Assembly: GCF_000737785.1 (NCBI RefSeq)
Contig: NZ_JPRO01000005.1
Coordinates: forward strand, 1 to 64,000
Length of the DNA: 64,000 bases
From: Chryseobacterium luteum
GTDB lineage: Bacteria; Bacteroidota; Bacteroidia; Flavobacteriales; Weeksellaceae
Direction of reading: 5' to 3'
The position numbers and the translations under genes are program-made. This document shows, piece by piece, positions 26,099 to 33,617 of this stretch (position 1 is the first letter of the stretch; every line of letters starts with the position of its first letter). Below the pieces are notes generated by a model. It ran no database searches, was not told where the DNA came from, and saw only the letters and a list, made by a program, of their open reading frames with translations.

Positions 26099-27370
26099 AT
26101 GAAAAAACATATCATTATTGTGGGTGGTGGATTTGCCGGAATTAATCTTATTAAAATCTTGAAAAATGACAACAGGTTTATTATTACACTGGTTGACAGG
26201 AATAATTATCATTTTTTTCCTCCTCTTATTTACCAGGTTGCTACCTCTTTTATTCAGGCATCCAATATAAGCTACCCTTTCCGGAGACTGTTTTCAAAAT
26301 ATAAAAATGTGAATTTCCATATGGGGAGCCTTCTGAACGTGGATTCTGAAAATAATGTGATAGAAACAGATACAGGAAATTTAAAATATGATTATTTGGT
26401 TCTGGCACTAGGTACGGAATCCAACTTTTTCGGGATGGAGAATGTACAGAAATATGCGCTTCCAATGAAAAATATTGAGGAGGCCCTTTATTTACGGAAT
26501 CATATGCTGCTCAACCTCGAAGAAGCGGCAAGAAATAAAGATGTGAAAACAGCAGAAAGATTACAGAATGTAGTGATCGCCGGGGGCGGTCCTACCGGGG
26601 TAGAACTGGCGGGGATGTTTGCTGAAATGGGAAAATATATTGCTGAAAAGGAATATCCTGAAATAAAACTCAGCTTATCCAGCCTGTACCTGATTGATGC
26701 CTTACCCACTTTACTTTCTCCTATGAGTAAAATGGCACAGCAGACATCCTATGAGACTTTAAAAGAACTCGGGGTAAAAATACTTCTTAATGTTTCGGTT
26801 AAAGATTATGTTGACCATCAAGTTCTTCTGTCAGACGGAACCGTAATAAACACCGAAACACTGATCTGGACTTCGGGAGTGATTGGACGCGAAGTTCCGG
26901 GAATTCTAAAGGAAAAAATCGGTAAAGGAAGAAGAATTCTGGTGGATGAATATAACAGGGTTGAAGAAAACGGAACTGTATATGCTTTGGGGGATATTTC
27001 TCTTCAGCTGACCGATCAATCTTTCACTAATGGACATCCCCAGCTTGCCCAGACAGCCATACAGCAGGCTAAAAATCTCGGTAAAAACTTAATCCGGCTT
27101 CAGGAGGGAAAAGAACTGATCCCTTTTGCCTATCATGATAAAGGAAGTATGGCGATTATTTCAAAATTCAATGCTGTGGTAGATCTTCCGAAGTTTTCTT
27201 TCAAAGGTTTTTCAGCATGGCTTACGTGGCTGTTTATCCATATTATCCCGCTGGTTGGTTTCAGAAGCAAAGTCAGGCTGTCACTGGATTGGTTCAGGTT
27301 GTTTATTACCAATAATCCATCCATACGCCTGATTCTTTACCCTAAAAGAAATACAACAAAGCAACAATAA
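26099..27370 (+). CDS. NADH:quinone dehydrogenase type II-like flavoprotein
   Basis: A 423-residue two-dinucleotide-domain flavoenzyme. FAD motif GGGFAG is at 9-14, the NADH motif GGGPTG at 162-167, and YALGDIS near 297 closes FAD binding. A hydrophobic C-terminal segment WLTWLFIHIIPLVGF is typical of membrane-bound NDH-2. It would pass electrons from NADH to quinone without pumping protons. An ATG two codons upstream is possible. It lies in the island between the tRNA repeats near Crp/Fnr regulators, which suggests redox-dependent use. Confidence 0.87.
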   Translation: MKKHIIIVGGGFAGINLIKILKNDNRFIITLVDRNNYHFFPPLIYQVATSFIQASNISYPFRRLFSKYKNVNFHMGSLLNVDSENNVIETDTGNLKYDYLVLALGTESNFFGMENVQKYALPMKNIEEALYLRNHMLLNLEEAARNKDVKTAERLQNVVIAGGGPTGVELAGMFAEMGKYIAEKEYPEIKLSLSSLYLIDALPTLLSPMSKMAQQTSYETLKELGVKILLNVSVKDYVDHQVLLSDGTVINTETLIWTSGVIGREVPGILKEKIGKGRRILVDEYNRVEENGTVYALGDISLQLTDQSFTNGHPQLAQTAIQQAKNLGKNLIRLQEGKELIPFAYHDKGSMAIISKFNAVVDLPKFSFKGFSAWLTWLFIHIIPLVGFRSKVRLSLDWFRLFITNNPSIRLILYPKRNTTKQQ

Positions 27371-27550
27371 TTAACAGCGATAAGAAAAAGCATTTATCCT
27401 GAACAACCGGATTACTGGATCCATAATACAGGAGCCTGTCGCTTTGAAAGTTTGAAGAAAATCCCATCGGGGTTATAGATTGGATCATTAAAGCAAATTT
27501 TAAAATTCCATACATAATCAGTCCGGCTGGAGAAAGAAATATTACTCTGC

Positions 27551-27562
27551 TATAACGTTATA
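27551..27562. promoter_or_regulatory. 12-bp palindrome before the four-helix protein gene
   Basis: TATAACGTTATA is a perfect palindrome ending 11 bp before the ATG of the next gene, where it would cover the ribosome-binding region. It could be an operator; no second copy was found. Confidence 0.3.
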
Positions 27563-27573
27563 AAAATTATATT

Positions 27574-28038
27574 ATGAAAACAGAACAAACAGTATCCGTA
27601 CTTAATGATTTACTGCAAATCACGAATGACAGAATGGAAGGATTTGAAAAAGTAGAGGGAAAAATATGGGAAATGTATCCTGATATAAAAGATGAATATG
27701 ACCGGATGATCTCCCAATCAAAAATTATGAAAAATGAACTGATCAATCTAATTACTGAAAAGAACGGAACTCCTGACGATTCCACTTCCGTGGCAGGAGC
27801 TATCCACAGAACATGGATTGATATTAAAAATTCATTTACTATAGGAAATATTGAAGAATCTACCCTGGAAAATGTGGTATTTGGGGAAAGAGCAGCGGTA
27901 GAAACTTATCAAAAGGCCCTTGACAGCGGAGATCTTTGCGAAAAAAGTGAAAAAATTATTTCGGAACAATTGCACAGCCTGAAGGAATCCTATCATCAGT
28001 TTAAAAAAATTGAAGAATATAAAAAGAAGGAAAATTAA
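27574..28038 (+). CDS. PA2169-family four-helix-bundle protein (DUF2383)
   Basis: A 154-residue all-helical, soluble protein. The opening VLNDLLQITNDRMEGFEKVEG and the later RTWIDIKN and GERAAVETYQKALDS segments match the ferritin-like DUF2383/PA2169 family. Members are commonly stress-induced, with unknown biochemistry. There is no signal peptide. It has a strong terminator immediately downstream. Confidence 0.85.
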   Translation: MKTEQTVSVLNDLLQITNDRMEGFEKVEGKIWEMYPDIKDEYDRMISQSKIMKNELINLITEKNGTPDDSTSVAGAIHRTWIDIKNSFTIGNIEESTLENVVFGERAAVETYQKALDSGDLCEKSEKIISEQLHSLKESYHQFKKIEEYKKKEN

Positions 28039-28053
28039 GTTTTAAAATTGAAT

Positions 28054-28084
28054 ATTAAAGCCACCTGGCGTGGCTTTAATTTTG
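28054..28084 (+). terminator. Terminator of the PA2169-like gene
   Basis: A perfect 11-bp stem ATTAAAGCCAC/GTGGCTTTAAT with a CTGGC loop is followed by TTTT. It can also serve the convergent gene at 28107. Confidence 0.85.
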
Positions 28085-28106
28085 GTCAATATGAAAAATA
28101 ATTTTT

Positions 28107-28739
28107 TCATAATAACACTTTATTCATTTTAAAATCCAGTAAAGCATCGGTAAGTCTCTTCCACTGAATCTTGGAAACTCCCATCATTCCTCCTGCAGCA
28201 ATGGCCAGGTTTCTTACTGTACCCAAAAATCCGGCATCTAAATTAGCCGTTTCGTTCCTGCCGTAAACCGCCGCTTTGATATAAGTATTTCCCCTTGAAA
28301 TCATGAACGTTGAAGTGGCATCTGATGAATAAAAATGAGCCGTATGCTTCTTATCTGAACTGCCCGGTTCTTTTGAAGGGCTGCAGGTGATTGAGATGTT
28401 TTCAAATTCATCTTCTTTTGTGTGCTGATTACTGATATCGGTAATTTTTACCCAGTCATAACCGGACTCAATCGTGCCCGGACCCGGAATATCAATTCTC
28501 ATAAAATCCCCTTTCACAGGACTACGGTCTGCATAATTTCCTGATGAATCGTAAAGTCTAAAATCCGCAAAGCCATCACCACAAAAATCTTTCCACTGAT
28601 TGACAGAATAGAGCCTGCTTTTAAGTATGGCAAACTCTTTAACCGCCATTTCAGGACTGTCAAGTTCTTTTATACTTTCCGTATTATGAAAACCACCTTT
28701 TTTTTGTTGTGGAATTCCGGGAATTTCTTTGATTTTCAT
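28107..28739 (-). CDS. Hypothetical protein, 210 residues
   Basis: I do not recognise the family. The protein has no signal peptide. It is rich in beta-type sequence in the centre (FADFRLYDSSGNYADRSP, FMRIDIPGPGTIESGYDWVK, NISITCSPS) and ends in a helical segment after an IAAGGMMG glycine turn. The central part reads like a small-molecule or phosphate-binding beta domain, but no catalytic motif stands out. It is convergent with the PA2169-like gene and shares its terminator. Confidence 0.7.
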   Translation of the reverse strand: MKIKEIPGIPQQKKGGFHNTESIKELDSPEMAVKEFAILKSRLYSVNQWKDFCGDGFADFRLYDSSGNYADRSPVKGDFMRIDIPGPGTIESGYDWVKITDISNQHTKEDEFENISITCSPSKEPGSSDKKHTAHFYSSDATSTFMISRGNTYIKAAVYGRNETANLDAGFLGTVRNLAIAAGGMMGVSKIQWKRLTDALLDFKMNKVLL

Positions 28740-28845
28740 ATGGTGTGTATTAGTATGTTCTTAAAAACCGAATTATATAAACATAACCGATTTTTAATAG
28801 ATAATTAAAATTAAATAAAAATTGACAATCACAGCATGACCTGAA

Positions 28846-28857
28846 TCACATAAGTGA
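28846..28857. promoter_or_regulatory. Small palindrome upstream of a Crp/Fnr gene
   Basis: TCACATAAGTGA is a perfect 12-bp inverted repeat about 155 bp upstream of the Crp/Fnr gene at 29012. It could be a regulator site, but the distance is large. Confidence 0.25.
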
Positions 28858-29011
28858 CTTTTTAGACTAAAAATCCTGACCAGCTCTATAGTTCTGATGA
28901 TGGGAATAATCCTGGAATCTTTTAAATAAATCAAAAATAAGCTTTTCTTTTTTTTAATGATAATTCAAAAAATAAAGTTAAATTGTATCATTAATTACGA
29001 AATCATCCAGA

Positions 29012-29608
29012 ATGCTGATCGCACAAGAACTGCTTTTATCCTACGGAGCAACGGCAGAACATTTTTATCCGGCAGATGTAATATTTGATGAAGGCAGTAC
29101 TCCTAAATACTATTATCAAATTGTAAAAGGCACGATAAAACTTAACCATTACAATGAGAGTGGGAAGGAACTTATTTTAGCGATTCTTACCCCGGGGTTC
29201 AGCGTATGTGAGCTTTTACTTTTTATTGATAAAAAGTATCCTGTCAACGCTGTAGTTGTTGAGCAGTGTACTACTCTAAAACTGCCCAAAGCCGATTTTG
29301 AAAGAATGCTGGACGAAAATCCTGCCCTTTCCCGCGATATCAATAAGTTTTTATCTGAAAGGTTATATCATAAATTCATCATGCTTGAGAATAATACATC
29401 CACGCAGGCATCTGTAAGAATTCTTGGGGTACTGGACTATCATAAAAGCTTCAGCGGTGATGAGACCAAATATTCCTTTGAAGTTCCACTGACAAGGCAA
29501 CAGCTGGCATCAATGACCGGACTGAGAGTTGAAACAGTGATAAGAACAATAAAGAATCTTGAGAAGCAAAATAAACTTGAAATCAGGAACCGGAAAATTT
29601 ATTTTTAA
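29012..29608 (+). CDS. Crp/Fnr family transcriptional regulator, copy 1
   Basis: A 198-residue regulator with an N-terminal cyclic-nucleotide-type sensor fold (about 10-115: YYYQIVKGTIKLNHYNESGKE...) and a C-terminal winged helix (about 145-198: TRQQLASMTGLRVETVIRTI). It lacks the N-terminal cysteine cluster of true FNR, so the signal is unknown. It is paralogous to and convergent with the gene at 29639-30256, only 30 bp apart. Confidence 0.88.
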   Translation: MLIAQELLLSYGATAEHFYPADVIFDEGSTPKYYYQIVKGTIKLNHYNESGKELILAILTPGFSVCELLLFIDKKYPVNAVVVEQCTTLKLPKADFERMLDENPALSRDINKFLSERLYHKFIMLENNTSTQASVRILGVLDYHKSFSGDETKYSFEVPLTRQQLASMTGLRVETVIRTIKNLEKQNKLEIRNRKIYF

Positions 29609-29638
29609 AGGCAGTGACAAATGTCTGAAAAGATAATT

Positions 29639-30256
29639 TCAATAAAAAATCTTACCGTTTATTATCTGTACCATATTATTTTTTTCCATTTTTTTGACAG
29701 TCCGTATCACGGTTTCCAGCCGTAAAGCTGTAATTGATGAAAGCTGCTGCCTGGTAAAAGGTATCTGATAGGAAAACGGCTCGTACTTTGAATAATATTC
29801 TTTCAAAACCCTGAAGAGCTCAGTGAGTCTCAACATTGAATCGTTAATCGATAAGCAGTTAAGCATAATGAACCTGTAATACATCCTCTCGGCATTAAAT
29901 AAATAAAGATCCAGGAGCGGCTCCTGCTTACTTTTTATAAATTCAACAAATTTTTCTCCGGGAACTTTAAAAATCTCGCATTCTTCCATCGCCACTGCAT
30001 TGAACGGATATACCTTGTCGCTGAAAAGCAATGTTTCTGCAAAACACTGTCCGGTAATAGAAATACTGAAGATTGCTTCGGTTCCGTTCTCCCTGTCTTT
30101 TGTCAATTTGACACTTCCTTTACGGATCTGATAATAATAGTTGGGCTTCTGTCCATCTGAAAATATTATTTCATTCATGTCATATTGCAAAACATCAGCA
30201 CCTAACGATAAAAGTATTTCCTCACTAAATATCAAAATCTCTCCTTTTAAAGGCAA
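29639..30256 (-). CDS. Crp/Fnr family transcriptional regulator, copy 2
   Basis: A 205-residue paralogue of the preceding regulator with the same layout: sensor fold around 18-120 (YYYQIRKGSVKLTKDRENG) and winged helix at the end (TRQQLSSITALRLETVIRTV). The first start is TTG at 30256. A second TTG at 30235 aligns exactly with the ATG of the paralogue and may be the true start. A CRP-like palindrome lies at 30283-30300, so autoregulation is plausible. No Fe-S cysteine motif is present. Confidence 0.86.
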   Translation of the reverse strand: MPLKGEILIFSEEILLSLGADVLQYDMNEIIFSDGQKPNYYYQIRKGSVKLTKDRENGTEAIFSISITGQCFAETLLFSDKVYPFNAVAMEECEIFKVPGEKFVEFIKSKQEPLLDLYLFNAERMYYRFIMLNCLSINDSMLRLTELFRVLKEYYSKYEPFSYQIPFTRQQLSSITALRLETVIRTVKKMEKNNMVQIINGKIFY

Positions 30257-30282
30257 AACTAACTAAAACCACAGCCGGAACT

Positions 30283-30300
30283 TTATGATGTGCGTCATAA
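30283..30300. promoter_or_regulatory. Candidate Crp/Fnr operator
   Basis: TTATGA-N6-TCATAA has the same half-site spacing as the CRP site TGTGA-N6-TCACA. It lies about 30-60 bp upstream of the regulator gene, in the promoter zone. Confidence 0.5.
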
Positions 30301-30683
30301 GGGGTACCACATATACACCTGATTTACTTACCCGCGCTTATTTATTCTGTAAACAGAGTTTACTACTAAAAAAGTAGATCGATGATAAGGTATAAGTCCG
30401 CGAGCCTAGTGTTCATAAGAATAAAAAAGGGAATAATTGGAGCAAATCAATTAAGCGAGTTGCATTAGCTTTTTAGCTGTTCGTGAGGGATACGAGAAAT
30501 TAATTTAAAAAATGACTAATCTTCCGGGATCACGGTATGAGTTTTATATAAAATACTGATATTTAACGAATACGATCCGTTAATTTCCACAAGATCGTTG
30601 TTTTTATATCAGACAACGTTTTGAGAAGGCAGTAATAATTGAATATTTTTTTAAATTTCTCTTTTTTATTTAAAAAAAGTTCC
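30301..30683. other. Intergenic stretch before the second tRNA pair
   Basis: No coding sequence or RNA was recognised. The stretch has scattered stops in all frames and ends in the tRNA promoter. Confidence 0.4.
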
Positions 30684-30691
30684 TATCTTTG
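30684..30691 (+). promoter_or_regulatory. Promoter -7 box of the second tRNA-Pro/Arg pair
   Basis: TATCTTTG is followed by CACTCG, the same discriminator region as the promoter at 23754-23785. The -33 element is not an exact TTTG. Confidence 0.7.
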
Positions 30692-30734
30692 CACTCGCTA
30701 AAACGAAGTAAAATTCGCTTAGATGACCACCAAT

Positions 30735-30809
30735 CGGGGCGTAGCGTAGTCCGGTCATCGCGCCTGGTTTGGGACCAGGAGGTCGCAGGTTCGAATCCTG
30801 CCGCCCCGA
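30735..30809 (+). tRNA. tRNA-Pro (TGG), copy 2
   Basis: Identical to the tRNA-Pro at 23940-24014, with anticodon TGG and full acceptor pairing, so it should be functional. Confidence 0.95.
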
Positions 30810-30841
30810 CTGTTTTAGTAATTTTCTCAAAATTATTTAAT

Positions 30842-30915
30842 GGGTGCGTAGCTCAGCTGGATAGAGCATCTGCCTTCTAAGCAGACGGTCTCAGGTTCGA
30901 ATCCTGACGCGCTCA
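30842..30915 (+). tRNA. tRNA-Arg (TCT), copy 2
   Basis: Identical to the tRNA-Arg at 24047-24120, with anticodon TCT. It is followed by a different terminator from copy 1. Confidence 0.95.
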
Positions 30916-30917
30916 CA

Positions 30918-30960
30918 CAACCGACATCAGAATTTTCAATGATTCGATGTCGGTTTTTTT
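30918..30960 (+). terminator. Terminator of the second tRNA pair
   Basis: The stem AACCGACATC/GATGTCGGTT is followed by a run of seven T. It is unrelated in sequence to the terminator after copy 1. Confidence 0.85.
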
Positions 30961-31379
30961 ATTTCCTAAAGAACTGTTAATAAGGAAGATATACTTTGCA
31001 ACAGAGTTCATTTCATCAGTTCGAAAACCCGTTCCATTGAATTCAAGTTTTTTGGGATATATCGAACTGGCTATCTTTCTCTTTATGTCTGTACCAAATA
31101 TAAATCTGACAATGTATTACTTCCTTTTCTTGGCATTTAATAATTGGGATTTTCTTCATTCTTAAGCTCTACACTGCGTATTCATTAATAATATTTATCA
31201 GCATTTTTTTGGGATTATTATTTTTCTTTACCTCAAAGAAAACAATAAAAAGTGGGTATGGTTATAATATACTTGCCTCCTTTATAGCTTACTTGACCAT
31301 CGTTTTATATGAAAACTGGCATATCTGTAGTTTTACAGATACAGTTATTGCTAACATAACACAAGGGAAAATTAGATAA
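30961..31379 (+). pseudogene. Broken small membrane-protein gene
   Basis: One plus-strand frame up to 31165 encodes hydrophobic segments (GYIELAIFLFMSV, MYYFLFLAFNNWDF) and stops. The next frame (+1) continues without a break from about 31145 to a TAA at 31377 with two further hydrophobic segments (SLIIFISIFLGLLFFF, NILASFIAYLTIVL). The two halves together look like a four-helix membrane protein interrupted by one frameshift near 31160. The family is not recognised. Confidence 0.35.
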
Positions 31380-31421
31380 GCAGAAACATTGAGATCTGAT
31401 CGCAGATAGACAAAATAGCTG

Positions 31422-31429
31422 TATATTTG
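31422..31429 (+). promoter_or_regulatory. Promoter -7 box before the secreted orphan gene
   Basis: TATATTTG matches TAnnTTTG and lies 39 bp before the ATG at 31469. Confidence 0.5.
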
Positions 31430-31468
31430 GATATACATGTGACTAACTAACAAACCAAAACATATATT

Positions 31469-31876
31469 ATGAAGAATCTTTTCATTATTATTTACTTTAT
31501 GGCCTGTACAGCATCTGCGCAAAGTATAAAGTCAGGAGATTATGCAATAACGGTCAGTAATATTACAACTCAGCTCATTCCTAGGGAATCTTTTGGCGAA
31601 AAGTATAATTTAACGGAGTACAAAGGTGACTATATCATTAAAAAAAAAGGTGTTAAAATTGCAGGTCAGAAGTTTTATGCAATGAAAGGAATTAATGTAG
31701 TTTCTGTCAATATATCAGAAACTGAAAAGTTGGGCAACACCGCTACATATACTTATAAAACTAAAAAATTAGATTGTATGGGGGAGGAAAAAAACTTTGA
31801 AAAAATTGGTGACATTGATGATATAATTTTAAATGGAATTCTTTTTTATGCAGAGCTGAAGTTTAAAGAACTCTAA
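31469..31876 (+). CDS. Secreted protein of unknown function, 135 residues
   Basis: A signal peptide (about 1-18, ending TASAQ) is followed by a beta-rich mature part of about 117 residues with alternating Lys-rich strands (GDYIIKKKGVKIAGQKFYAMKG, TATYTYKTKKLDCMG). There is a single cysteine and no motif I recognise. It stands alone behind its own promoter and is flanked by broken genes, so it may be a recent arrival. Confidence 0.65.
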   Translation: MKNLFIIIYFMACTASAQSIKSGDYAITVSNITTQLIPRESFGEKYNLTEYKGDYIIKKKGVKIAGQKFYAMKGINVVSVNISETEKLGNTATYTYKTKKLDCMGEEKNFEKIGDIDDIILNGILFYAELKFKEL

Positions 31877-31882
31877 TAATAG

Positions 31883-32080
31883 ATTGAATATGTCTCACCA
31901 GCCAGAGATGAATTTGTTGAAACATTGTTAAAAGCTAATATCATATGCCGACAGGATATCTTTACAGATTATTGGCGCCAGCAAAAGTCGAAGGTGTCTT
32001 ATCAGCGACGACCTGCGATTTTTTTGAATAAACGTCCGACAACTTTTAAGCAATTACTTAAAGAAGCTTACGGATCTTGA
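31883..32080 (+). pseudogene. Coding remnant of unknown family
   Basis: An open frame without a start codon runs 65 codons to a TGA. Its composition is clearly protein-like (SPARDEFVETLLKANI, DIFTDYWRQQKSKVSYQRRP, FKQLLKEAYGS). It looks like the 3' end of a gene whose front is lost. The product is not recognised. Confidence 0.35.
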
Positions 32081-32217
32081 TCATTAAAACGATAACAAGG
32101 ATGAGTCTTAGCCAGCCTTGTTAGTTTTCTCAAAAGTTTGTTAATGTTGCAGAAGCATCGGATTGTTAACTTTGTCGGACGCTCGAATGCTATTTTCTCC
32201 CTCTTTCTGATAAGAGT

Positions 32218-32542
32218 TTTCTGGACAATCACTATTTTTTCTTCTTTGGTTCCCCCTGCTCAAATTTAAAGCTGATTTCACACTTTTCAAAATTATTCAA
32301 GCTTTAGAGGACCGTGATGTTTTAGTTAATTCGCATAGTGACCTGCAACTTCTTTATGCAAAAGTTCGTGAGGGGAACGATATGGCAGAATTGCCATCGA
32401 AGCAGTGTTTTTAAGCAAAAGTTATAACGGTTTTCCAAAGGCCCTTCCTCATATCATTGCCATCGGGATTTGCTTTGTATCCGGGATTTTATTAGCTGCC
32501 AAAATCGGTAGTATTACCGTGGCTGTAGTTGGCCTTAGGTGA
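32218..32542 (+). pseudogene. Broken gene with a frameshift in a G run
   Basis: A frame encoding KADFTLFKIIQALEDRD...LLYAKVREG leads into GERYGRIAIEAVFLSKSYNG and a hydrophobic ALPHIIAIGICFVSGILLAAK segment only if one G is restored in the four-G run at 32371-32375. It ends at a TGA at 32540 followed by a terminator. The intact parent would be a protein ending in a membrane segment; the family is not recognised. Confidence 0.4.
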
Positions 32543-32558
32543 CTGTCTTGAGGCATAA

Positions 32559-32592
32559 AAAAGCACCCGATCAATATTGATCGGGTGAGCTC
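32559..32592 (+). terminator. Hairpin after the broken gene
   Basis: CACCCGATCAATATTGATCGGGTG is a perfect 24-bp palindrome at 32564-32587, preceded by an A run. It resembles the terminator at 33282-33313. Confidence 0.6.
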
Positions 32593-32754
32593 CGGTTTAG
32601 AAAAAAACTGCAGCAGAAAGAAAAGAAATAATGGTACGATTGATCTGATTGGTATTTATCGGGAAGTGCCAGGTGAAAAGCAAATTCTGTTACTGTGTAA
32701 TTGTAATGCGGATTGAAATAACAAGCTAGCATCATTATCTATAGCATTAGGAAC

Positions 32755-32762
32755 TATATTTG
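32755..32762 (+). promoter_or_regulatory. Promoter -7 box that fixes the next start
   Basis: TATATTTG overlaps the first possible ATG at 32760, so translation must begin later, at 32778. Confidence 0.6.
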
Positions 32763-32777
32763 CATTATTATTACGTC

Positions 32778-33275
32778 ATGAAACCAATAGAACTATTACC
32801 CAGCCTAAAAAAACGACTGATCCTGCTCTGCCTGCTTATAGCTGTTGGCATTGTAATAGCGGTCATTACTCCCTTTCCCAGCAACTCATTTATCCTATAC
32901 TTCGGCCTCACCCTTGCTGCTCTCTGTTATTGCTTCATACGTCTGTTCAATCGCAAACCTGTACTGATATTATCTGAATCCGGCATCCTTTCCCAAATGA
33001 CTATCAATGCTGAAAAAATAGGGTTAATTAACTGGTCAGACATCACTGAAATCCGTGATACAAGGATGTTTTGGATCATAAAGGGCATTGAACTTCATGC
33101 CAGCGAAAAAGTAGCAGAACAGTACAATTCCAGGATTAACAAAAAATACAGGTCAGGACGCAAAACCTTTCTAATCCAGTTGTCCAATGACGAAATTAAA
33201 ATGGACCACAAAAACCTTCTTGCCTTAGTAAACAAATACTGGGAGCATTACAGAATAAATAATAAGATTCCTTAA
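32778..33275 (+). CDS. STM3941-family membrane protein
   Basis: A 165-residue protein with two adjacent membrane helices (about 14-55, LILLCLLIAVGIVIAVI and FILYFGLTLAALCYCFI) and a basic cytoplasmic C-terminal domain with a GLINWSDITEIRD strand, as in the STM3941 family of unknown function. The start at MKPIELLP is chosen because the earlier ATG overlaps the promoter box. It is an isolated gene with its own promoter and terminator. Confidence 0.78.
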   Translation: MKPIELLPSLKKRLILLCLLIAVGIVIAVITPFPSNSFILYFGLTLAALCYCFIRLFNRKPVLILSESGILSQMTINAEKIGLINWSDITEIRDTRMFWIIKGIELHASEKVAEQYNSRINKKYRSGRKTFLIQLSNDEIKMDHKNLLALVNKYWEHYRINNKIP

Positions 33276-33281
33276 CCAAAA

Positions 33282-33313
33282 AAAGCACCTGATCGATAAT
33301 GATCCGGTGCTTT
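33282..33313 (+). terminator. Terminator of the STM3941-family gene
   Basis: AAAGCACC(t)GATC..GATC(c)GGTGCTTT with A and T flanks lies just past the stop codon. Confidence 0.75.
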
Positions 33314-33420
33314 GGATGACTGGATAAAACTCTCCATGTACTAAAATAAACAGGAGGATGGCAACTAAACTGCTTATCTACATTTTTCGGCCTTTTCCTT
33401 TAGAGGGTTTTGGCAGCAAT

Positions 33421-33579
33421 GGGAACTCCTATTTTGTTAATTCATATATAATCCATTAAAAAAGCTAATTTCATCACATCTGCAAGAAAATAGTTCGAAG
33501 ATAATCCTGTTGGGTTCACTTAAGGGGAGACACTATTCAATAGTTGTCTCCTTTTTTATGCATAAAAATGTATATTCCA
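33421..33579 (+). repeat. Imperfect direct repeat B, left copy, with terminator hairpin
   Basis: About 155 bp is shared at roughly 90 percent with 35248-35400. It includes ATAATCCATTAAAAAAGCTA, GAAGATAATCCTGTTGG and a hairpin GGAGACACTATT/AATAGTTGTCTCC (33526-33551) followed by six T. The two copies bracket the serine hydrolase gene and an S41 peptidase remnant. Confidence 0.85.
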
Positions 33580-33617
33580 ACTTTTGAGATTGATCCCATA
33601 CATTTTCTTTTTTAAAA

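Larger units (their letters stand above)
30734..30917 (+). repeat. 184-bp perfect direct repeat, right copy (tRNA-Pro/tRNA-Arg)
   Basis: Identical to 23939-24122. Together the copies bracket about 6.6 kb of accessory genes. Only the tRNA-Ser of the left cluster is absent from this copy. Confidence 0.95.

Noticed and set aside
23939..30917. Integrative element with integrase at a tRNA
   Set aside because: The repeats contain two complete tRNAs rather than a tRNA 3' end, and no integrase, relaxase or phage gene lies between them.
33421..33579. Integron attC site
   Set aside because: A GTTGGGT string resembles a core site in one copy only, the matching opposite core is missing, and no integrase is present.
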